Shown: piece by piece, positions 53,154-58,703 of the stretch | How positions within the stretch are numbered: position 1 is the first letter of the stretch | Layout: the number at the start of each line of letters is the position of its first letter | Source: CAVZYN01 sp963779515 | GTDB lineage: Bacteria; Pseudomonadota; Alphaproteobacteria; Rhizobiales; Hyphomicrobiaceae | Assembly (NCBI GenBank): GCA_963779515.1 | Contig: CAVZYN010000008.1 | Coordinates: 1-58,703 of the forward strand | Length of the DNA stretch: 58,703 nucleotides | Direction of reading: 5' to 3' | The notes under the pieces: generated by a model | What the model saw: the letters and a program-made list of their open reading frames with translations, nothing else | The model's database searches: none | What the model was told of the DNA's origin: nothing | Translations under genes and position numbers: made by a program

Positions 53154-53266
53154 ATTTCGGCTCCGATCTCCAATTCAAATCCTTCATTGAGCTCAGCGGC
53201 CAGCGCCGCTTTGACATGCCTCAATGGTTGACCGGCCAGTTGTCGGTATGAGTTCCAATGGGCCAT
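53150..53266 (-). CDS. 38-codon leader gene overlapping macA
   Basis: Reads MAHWNSYRQLAGQPLRHVKA, then ALAAELNEGFELEIGAEI and TGA. The stop overlaps the macA-like ATG (ATGA). GGAGGG lies six bases before the ATG at 53266; a second ATG at 53272 is too close to it. It has no membrane segment; the middle may form an amphipathic helix. It may help translational coupling of the efflux operon or be a small protein in its own right. Confidence 0.55.
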   Translation of the reverse strand: MAHWNSYRQLAGQPLRHVKAALAAELNEGFELEIGAEI

Positions 53267-53430
53267 CTGCATCCCTCCTGATGCGGATCAGGACGTGATC
53301 GGGGCGGAATTCAAGAATGGCGTGTTAGCATGCGGATTCCGAAAGTGCGCGCTGAGCTGACCAGCCTCGGCCTGCGGCCACATGTAGAATGAACTGCTCA
53401 TCACGCTCACACAATTTGTGAATGTCAGCC

Positions 53431-54848
53431 GAGCTATCGCCAAATCTTGGTGACGGCCGCTCGGATCAGGCGGCTGCGGCTTCAGGTTCAGCGGCGGCTT
53501 TTTGGGGCGCAACCTCCAACCCGTCGGTGAACTTCACACCCAGGATCAGTTTTGGCAACTGCGCGTGACCGTCGAGGCGCCGCCAACTCTTCTGCGCGCC
53601 CTCGACGAGCTTGAAGACCATGGCCAGCGCCGTCTTGTTCGAGAGACATCCCTTCGACCGGATCGTGCGGTGACGCACGGTGGCGAACGTGCTCTCGATC
53701 GGGTTAGTGGTGCGCAGATGCTTCCAGTGCTCGGCGGGGAAGTCGTAGAAGGCCAGCAACGCGTCTCGATCCTTGGCGAGGCAATCGGCGGCCTTCTCAT
53801 ATTTCAGCGTGTAGCTCTCGACGAAGGCGTCGAACGCCAACTCGGCAGCGACCTTCGTCTCGGCCATCCAGATCTCCTGCAACGCACGCTTGGCTTTCGG
53901 CTGCTGACTTTTCGGCAGCTTGGCGAGCACATTCGCGGTCTTGTGCACCCAGCACCGCTGCTCAGCAGCCTTCGGCCAAACCTCGCCTGCGGCTTTCCAG
54001 AAGCCGAGTGCGCCGTCGGCAATCATCAGCTCAGGCTGTGCATCGAACCCCCGTCGACGCAGATCGAGCAGCAGATCGCGCCAATCATGCGCACTTTCCC
54101 TTGCACCATCGGTGAATCCGACGAGTTCTTTTCGGCCTTCCGGCGTCGCACCGATGATCACCAGGATGCATTGCTTTTCGTCTTCCAGCCGAGCTTCCAG
54201 ATGAATGCCGTCCGCCCAGATGTAGACGTAGCGCCTCGCCGAGAGATCGCGCTTCTGCCACGCAGCGTGCTCGTCCTGCCAGCCGTCTTTGAGGCGACCG
54301 ATGGCGGATGCCGACAAGCCGCTCGCATCCCGGCCGAGTAGCGCCGCCAACGCTTCCGAGAAATCGCCGGTCGAGATGCCCTTGAGATACAAGATCGGCA
54401 GCAGCGTCTCGATCGACTTGGAGCGGCGCATATAGGGCGGCAGGATCGACGGCGAGAACCGGATGCGACCGGGATCGCTAGCGCCGGCCCCACGATCGCG
54501 CACGCGCGGCTGGCGCACGGCGACCGCGCCGATGCCGGTCATCACCTCGCGCTCAGGCAAGTGGCCGTGCCGGACGACGCGGCTGTGGCCATCTTCAGTC
54601 TTGAGATCGGCATGCTTGGCGAGAAAACCAGCAACCTCCGCCTCGACCGCCTGCGCGAGCAGGGCACGAGCCCCGTTGCGCAAGACGTCCGTGAGTTGGT
54701 CGTCGAAGGCTCCTGGCAGAACTCAGTTGGATGACGTTATCGTTGGGCACGGCATATCACTCCTTTGCTGGAGAAGTGGAGGCATCAAGCACCCCCACGA
54801 TATGCCGCCTTCCCGATTCCCGCCGTCACCAACTTCCGGCCATAGCTC
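53431..54848 (-). mobile_element. IS256-family element, intact copy
   Basis: 1418 bp with imperfect terminal inverted repeats: GAGCTATCGCCAAATCTTGG at the left and GAGCTATGGCCGGAAGTTGG at the right, reverse strand. Flanked by a perfect 9-bp direct duplication, ATGTCAGCC, at 53422-53430 and 54849-54857, fitting the family's 8-9 bp target duplications. It is almost identical to the split copy at 56018. Confidence 0.95.
53466..54683 (-). CDS. IS256-family transposase
   Basis: 405 residues, mutator-type DDE transposase. YIWADGIHLEARLED (first Asp), LMIADGALGFWKAAGE (second Asp) and TTNPIESTFATVRHRT (Glu) mark the triad; CWVHKTANVLAKLPK is the family's C/H region. The start is a TTG at 54683. Upstream the frame is interrupted; a GTG-started frame (MPNDNVIQLSS) is offset by one base, in both copies of the element. 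Confidence 0.93.
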   Translation of the reverse strand: MRNGARALLAQAVEAEVAGFLAKHADLKTEDGHSRVVRHGHLPEREVMTGIGAVAVRQPRVRDRGAGASDPGRIRFSPSILPPYMRRSKSIETLLPILYLKGISTGDFSEALAALLGRDASGLSASAIGRLKDGWQDEHAAWQKRDLSARRYVYIWADGIHLEARLEDEKQCILVIIGATPEGRKELVGFTDGARESAHDWRDLLLDLRRRGFDAQPELMIADGALGFWKAAGEVWPKAAEQRCWVHKTANVLAKLPKSQQPKAKRALQEIWMAETKVAAELAFDAFVESYTLKYEKAADCLAKDRDALLAFYDFPAEHWKHLRTTNPIESTFATVRHRTIRSKGCLSNKTALAMVFKLVEGAQKSWRRLDGHAQLPKLILGVKFTDGLEVAPQKAAAEPEAAAA

Positions 54849-54929
54849 ATGTCAGCCGTCGGCATAGGCGTTATTGCCTCGGCAGAATTCGGTTCGTCTG
54901 CCGCTGTATCGTCGGAAGGGAAGCTACTA

Positions 54930-55214
54930 ATGTTTGCGCGTTTTCTTTTAGTGGCAGTGCTGCTTGCGGGAAGTCCTGCCGTTGGCGTGGCGCAGCCCGT
55001 GGACGATCCTGCCAAACGCGAAAATCTGAAACGCTTGTTGGAGCAGAAATTCGGACCCGCGACAAAGCCACAATCGCCCGGTCCACGGTCCGCGCCGGCC
55101 GATGGAACGACACCCGCTCCAACATTGAAGAGGGACGATGTCATAATCATCGACAAGGATGGTAATGTGACTTCCCCAGGGGCAAAGCGACAAACTCAGC
55201 CCCAACGCAAATGA
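54930..55214 (+). CDS. small secreted protein
   Basis: 94 residues. Signal MFARFLLVAVLLAGSPAVGV ends near AQ; the mature part is short, polar and Pro/Lys-rich (RENLKRLLEQKFGPATKP; RDDVIIIDKDGNVTSPG). GGAAGGGAAG lies upstream of the ATG. It lies between the two IS256 copies; no family recognised. Confidence 0.65.
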   Translation: MFARFLLVAVLLAGSPAVGVAQPVDDPAKRENLKRLLEQKFGPATKPQSPGPRSAPADGTTPAPTLKRDDVIIIDKDGNVTSPGAKRQTQPQRK

Positions 55215-55338
55215 AGTCATGTCTTTTTATACCTGACGACGGGCGGGATTCGACATGCACGCATGGCATTCACCCTCGACCCACTACTTATGCATCTCTT
55301 CTGCATCTCCTCGCGCTGGTCTTCAGCGCAGGATCGAC

Positions 55339-55794
55339 CTACGCCACGCCGCGCTTTGCGGCCCAGATGCGCATGCCTTCTGGCCACAACTCCTTGATGC
55401 TGGCCGGCAGTTGATTGATCACATCGGCGATTTCGCCGGAGTCTATCGCCTGCGCCAGCAGAGAAAAGACGTCGCGCGTCGCGGGCTCCGCCCCAATCGG
55501 ATGCGGGACCAACTTAGCCGAAACGCCTTCCAAAAACTCATCTTGCGAGCGCAACTGCTCTGGTGTCTTCGATGGCCGCCAACCCTCGTAATAAACTCCC
55601 CGCACGATCAGCGGCAGCTGCGCGGCGAGGTCGACAGCCTCTTGCGGTGTCAGTCGATCACGCAATTGGTGCAGCACCGCCCGCAAAACGGCCAAAGCCT
55701 CAGCCTCGTTGGAGTATCCGCCGGAATCGCACAATGCTTTCAACCATTCCTGCAGCTGCTGCACGGCATGACTGATGGTGGCTGGAATAGTCAT
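55339..55794 (-). CDS. DUF2267 protein
   Basis: 151 residues of the DUF2267 helical family. The text EAEALAVLRAVLHQLRDRL, then LTPQEAVDLAAQLPLIVRGVY and GWRPSKTPEQLRSQDEFLE is typical. Small DUF2267 proteins are widespread in soil bacteria and often stress-linked; no activity is known. It is located between the inverted IS256 copies. Confidence 0.88.
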   Translation of the reverse strand: MTIPATISHAVQQLQEWLKALCDSGGYSNEAEALAVLRAVLHQLRDRLTPQEAVDLAAQLPLIVRGVYYEGWRPSKTPEQLRSQDEFLEGVSAKLVPHPIGAEPATRDVFSLLAQAIDSGEIADVINQLPASIKELWPEGMRIWAAKRGVA

Positions 55795-56575
55795 GACGGC
55801 ACCTTGTCCTGGTTGCGATCAGGTTGTCCAAATAGCTGTAAACTTGCCCCCGGCGCATTGCCTTGCGTCAAGTGCCGCTTGCGCGTCTCAGCAAGATCTG
55901 GCCGGTCGAATTGGAGCGAGGCGCAACTGCAAATTGTTGCTCTCAGATGCGATCCAGCGCGCCGCATGCTCTCTCTAGGATCGCTCGATCCGAAACGCAT
56001 CGCATTCGGGCGCTCTGGAGCTATGGCCGGAAGTTGGTGACGGCGGGAATCGGGAAGGCGGCATATCGTGGGGGTGCTTGATGCCTCCACTTCTCCAGCA
56101 AAGGAGTGATATGCCGTGCCCAACGATAACGTCATCCAACTGAGTTCTGCCAGGAGCCTTCGACGACCAACTCACGGACGTCTTGCGCAACGGGGCTCGT
56201 GCCCTGCTCGCGCAGGCGGTCGAGGCGGAGGTTGCTGGTTTTCTCGCCAAGCATGCCGATCTCAAGACTGAAGATGGCCACAGCCGCGTCGTCCGGCACG
56301 GCCACTTGCCTGAGCGCGAGGTGATGACCGGCATCGGCGCGGTCGCCGTGCGCCAGCCGCGCGTGCGCGATCGTGGGGCCGGCGCTAGCGATCCCGGTCG
56401 CATCCGGTTCTCGCCGTCGATCCTGCCGCCCTATATGCGCCGCTCCAAGTCGATCGAGACGCTGCTGCCGATCTTGTATCTCAAGGGCATCTCGACCGGC
56501 GATTTCTCGGAAGTGGACTTCCCCGGAAAAAGTGGAGGGCTTTTCTGATAGATTTTGCGAATCAGAGGAGCCAGC

Positions 56576-56875
56576 ATGGGCAAGACCAAGACAGACAAGG
56601 GGCGCGAAATCGACGAGGCGTTCCGGCGGGAGGCCGTAAGGATTCTGACGACGAGTGGGCGTACGATCAGGCAAGTTGCCGATGACCTCGGCATCGGCAT
56701 GTCGTCGCTGAGCACGTGGAAGCGGAAGTTGGATCGCGCGGAGCTGATGGCCGGGCCACACGAGGACGTCGAGAAGGAGCTGGCCCGCTTGCGTCGGGAA
56801 AATGAACTCCTCAGGGCCGAAAGAGATCTCTTAAAAAAAGCGACCGCCTTCTTTGCCAAGGAGACAAGTCGATGA
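56576..56875 (+). CDS. IS3-family transposase OrfA
   Basis: 99 residues: an N-terminal helix-turn-helix (RTIRQVADDLGIGMSSLSTW) and a leucine-zipper-like coil (ELARLRRENELLRAERDLLK). ATG at 56576 has AGAGGAG upstream. A TTAAAAAAAG run at 56832-56841 suits the -1 ribosomal frameshift used by IS3 elements to make OrfAB. Confidence 0.93.
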   Translation: MGKTKTDKGREIDEAFRREAVRILTTSGRTIRQVADDLGIGMSSLSTWKRKLDRAELMAGPHEDVEKELARLRRENELLRAERDLLKKATAFFAKETSR

Positions 56876-57762
56876 GTTTTGCGTTGATCGATGCAAAGAG
56901 GGCTGAGGCTTCCGTCGAAACGGCGTGTGCAGCTTTGGGCGTCAGTGTCAGTGGTTTCTATGCTTGGAAGTCGCGACCTGCCAGCGACCGGCAGAACGAC
57001 GACATGGTCATGTTGGCGCACATTCGCGCAGAGTTCTCGACCTCGAACGAGACCTACGGTTCACCGCGCATGCACGTCGAGTTGCAAGAAAGTGGCTTGG
57101 CGATCGGACGGCACCGCGTGGCTCGCCTGATGAGCGAAAACGGCATGAAAGCACGGCAAAAGACGCGTTTCAAGAAGACGACGGACAGCGACCATGGCGG
57201 CCCTGTCGCAACGAATGTGCTCGATCAGGACTTCACCGCGACAACGCCAGATCAGAAATGGGGCGTGGACATCTCGTATGTGTGGACGGCCGAAGGCTGG
57301 CTCTATCTTGCGGTCGTGTTGGATCTGTTCTCTCGACGGATCGTTGGCTGGCACCTGAGCGATCGGATGAAAAGAAGCTTGGCAATGGAAGCGTTGCGGC
57401 GCGCGATCTCGCTGCGTCGACCTCCGCCCGGGCTGATCCATCATTCGGATCGTGGCAGCCAATATTGCTCGGACGACTATCGCCGCATGCTGCGCGATCA
57501 TGGCTTCGTTGCCTCGATGAGCGGACGTGGGAACTGCTATGATAACGCGATGGTCGAGACCGTATTCAAGACCATCAAGTCAGAGCTGATCTGGCGCACG
57601 GCGTTCGCGACGCGCGACCAGGCCAGCAAAGCCATTGGCCAATACATCGAAGGGTTCTACAATCCGCGCCGGCGGCACTCGAGCCTCGGCTACGTCAGCC
57701 CGGCGACGTTCGAAGCAACGTTCTGCGCCGGCCAAAAGGAAGAGCGAATGGCTCTCCACTAA
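56872..57762 (+). CDS. IS3-family transposase OrfB (rve integrase core)
   Basis: 296 residues. The DDE triad is visible: WGVDISYVWTAEGWLYLAVV, HHSDRGSQYCSDDYRR, and NAMVETVFKTIKSEL, ending with RRRHSSLGYVSPATFE. It starts by an ATG overlapping the OrfA stop (ATGA) and lies in the -1 frame relative to OrfA, so both coupling and frameshift fusion are possible. Confidence 0.95.
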   Translation: MSFALIDAKRAEASVETACAALGVSVSGFYAWKSRPASDRQNDDMVMLAHIRAEFSTSNETYGSPRMHVELQESGLAIGRHRVARLMSENGMKARQKTRFKKTTDSDHGGPVATNVLDQDFTATTPDQKWGVDISYVWTAEGWLYLAVVLDLFSRRIVGWHLSDRMKRSLAMEALRRAISLRRPPPGLIHHSDRGSQYCSDDYRRMLRDHGFVASMSGRGNCYDNAMVETVFKTIKSELIWRTAFATRDQASKAIGQYIEGFYNPRRRHSSLGYVSPATFEATFCAGQKEERMALH

Positions 57763-58703
57763 ATCGGGGGAAGTCCAAAGCGTTGGCGGCGCTACTCGGC
57801 CGGGATGCGAGCGGCTTGTCGGCATCCGCCATCGGTCGCCTCAAAGACGGCTGGCAGGACGAGCACGCTGCGTGGCAGAAGCGCGATCTCTCGGCGAGGC
57901 GCTACGTCTACATCTGGGCGGACGGCATTCATCTGGAAGCTCGGCTGGAAGACGAAAAGCAATGCATCCTGGTGATCATCGGTGCGACGCCGGAAGGCCG
58001 AAAAGAACTCGTCGGATTCACCGATGGTGCAAGGGAAAGTGCGCATGATTGGCGCGATCTGCTGCTCGATCTGCGTCGACGGGGGTTCGATGCACAGCCT
58101 GAGCTGATGATTGCCGACGGCGCACTCGGCTTCTGGAAAGCCGCAGGCGAGGTTTGGCCGAAGGCTGCTGAGCAGCGGTGCTGGGTGCACAAGACCGCGA
58201 ATGTGCTCGCCAAGCTGCCGAAAAGTCAGCAGCCGAAAGCCAAGCGTGCGTTGCAGGAGATCTGGATGGCCGAGACGAAGGTCGCTGCCGAGTTGGCGTT
58301 CGACGCCTTCGTCGAGAGCTACACGCTGAAATATGAGAAGGCCGCCGATTGCCTCGCCAAGGATCGAGACGCGTTGCTGGCCTTCTACGACTTCCCCGCC
58401 GAGCACTGGAAGCATCTGCGCACCACTAACCCGATCGAGAGCACGTTCGCCACCGTGCGTCACCGCACGATCCGGTCGAAGGGATGTCTCTCGAACAAGA
58501 CGGCGCTGGCCATGGTCTTCAAGCTCGTCGAGGGCGCGCAGAAGAGTTGGCGGCGCCTCGACGGTCACGCGCAGTTGCCAAAACTGATCCTGGGTGTGAA
58601 GTTCACCGACGGGTTGGAGGTTGCGCCCCAAAAAGCCGCCGCTGAACCTGAAGCCGCAGCCGCCTGATCCGAGCGGCCGTCACCAAGATTTGGCGATAGC
58701 TCC

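Larger units (their letters stand above)
56514..57777 (+). mobile_element. IS3-family element nested in IS256
   Basis: 1264 bp with inverted ends TGGACTTCCCC and GGGGAAGTCCA. Flanked by AAG at 56511-56513 and 57778-57780, the 3-bp target duplication. Contains orfA and orfB. Confidence 0.95.
56183..58667 (+). pseudogene. IS256-family transposase, interrupted
   Basis: The first part (56183-56513) encodes MRNGARALLAQA to ISTGDFSE; the second (57781-58667) encodes LAALLGRDASGLSA to the C-terminus. Without the IS3 insertion both halves join in the frame of the intact copy, and the protein text of the shared parts is identical to that copy. The catalytic residues lie in the second half. Confidence 0.93.
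56018..58702 (+). mobile_element. IS256-family element, copy split by IS3
   Basis: Inverted relative to the copy at 53431. Begins GAGCTATGGCCGGAAGTTGG and ends with the reverse of GAGCTATCGCCAAATCTTGG at 58702, one base from the window end. The interior is interrupted by 56514-57777 plus a 3-bp duplication. Only one base of the right flank is visible, so its target duplication cannot be tested. Confidence 0.93.

Noticed and set aside
53431..58702. Composite transposon formed by the two IS256 copies
   Set aside because: The left copy has its own complete 9-bp target duplication, so it entered alone; joint movement is not needed to explain the layout.

Overview
This is a GC-rich (about 63-65%) chromosomal window from an alphaproteobacterium, most likely of the Rhizobiales (Rhodoplanes / Rhodopseudomonas / Bradyrhizobium-like). 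The signs are an ispH-thrB-rnhA operon, a UPF0314/DUF2585 gene, a DUF1134 (EipA-type) envelope gene, three solute receptors of the tripartite tricarboxylate transporter (TTT/Bug) type, and Rhizobiales-style intergenic palindromes. A clear divinyl chlorophyllide 8-vinyl reductase (bciA) suggests a phototroph or a close relative of one. No rRNA or complete tRNA gene was seen.
Layout: 0-10 kb holds a TTT receptor, an L,D-transpeptidase, an orphan HigA-type antitoxin, a divergent alpha-oxoamine synthase / SDR pair resembling RkpG/RkpH, and two unknown genes, one a large membrane protein. 10-13.2 kb is a small accessory segment bounded by two 219-bp direct repeats. It holds a gene split by an IS630-family element, and the original reading frame can be rebuilt exactly. 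13.2-23 kb carries a bifunctional penicillin-binding protein, small oxidoreductases, bciA, and rnhA-thrB-ispH. 23-27 kb has a lipoprotein and a glycine-cleavage locus: a tandem glycine riboswitch with a triplicated hairpin in its second aptamer, a frameshifted gcvT, and gcvH, with osmC following where gcvP often lies. 27-37 kb is mostly ordinary metabolism and envelope genes (TTT receptor, MFS transporter, ubiE, UPF0314, aldo-keto reductase, SDR, EipA, DUF937, thioesterase, two tandem RidA genes, enoyl-CoA hydratase).
37-41.3 kb is a decaying stretch. A caspase-like gene, an alpha/beta-hydrolase gene and a pirin gene are all frameshifted, and a relic of the hydrolase 3' end lies directly behind the caspase stop codon. 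Every shift here is one extra A or T, so read errors must be excluded. 41.3-45.2 kb is a catabolic locus (HpaI-type aldolase, Ldh2-type dehydrogenase, TTT receptor, class II aldolase). 45.7-49.2 kb pairs a Tat-exported multicopper oxidase with a Sco-cytochrome c fusion. A 17-bp match to a tRNA-Ser 3' end follows at 49.27 kb. The rest has a MacA/MacB-type efflux operon with a 38-codon leader gene and two inverted IS256-family copies. One copy has a perfect 9-bp target duplication and the other is split by an IS3-family element with its own 3-bp duplication.
The most interesting points are the expanded glycine riboswitch, the copper oxidase / Sco-cytochrome / efflux region beside a possible integration scar, the caspase-like gene with its T8 tract, and the rebuildable IS630 insertion.
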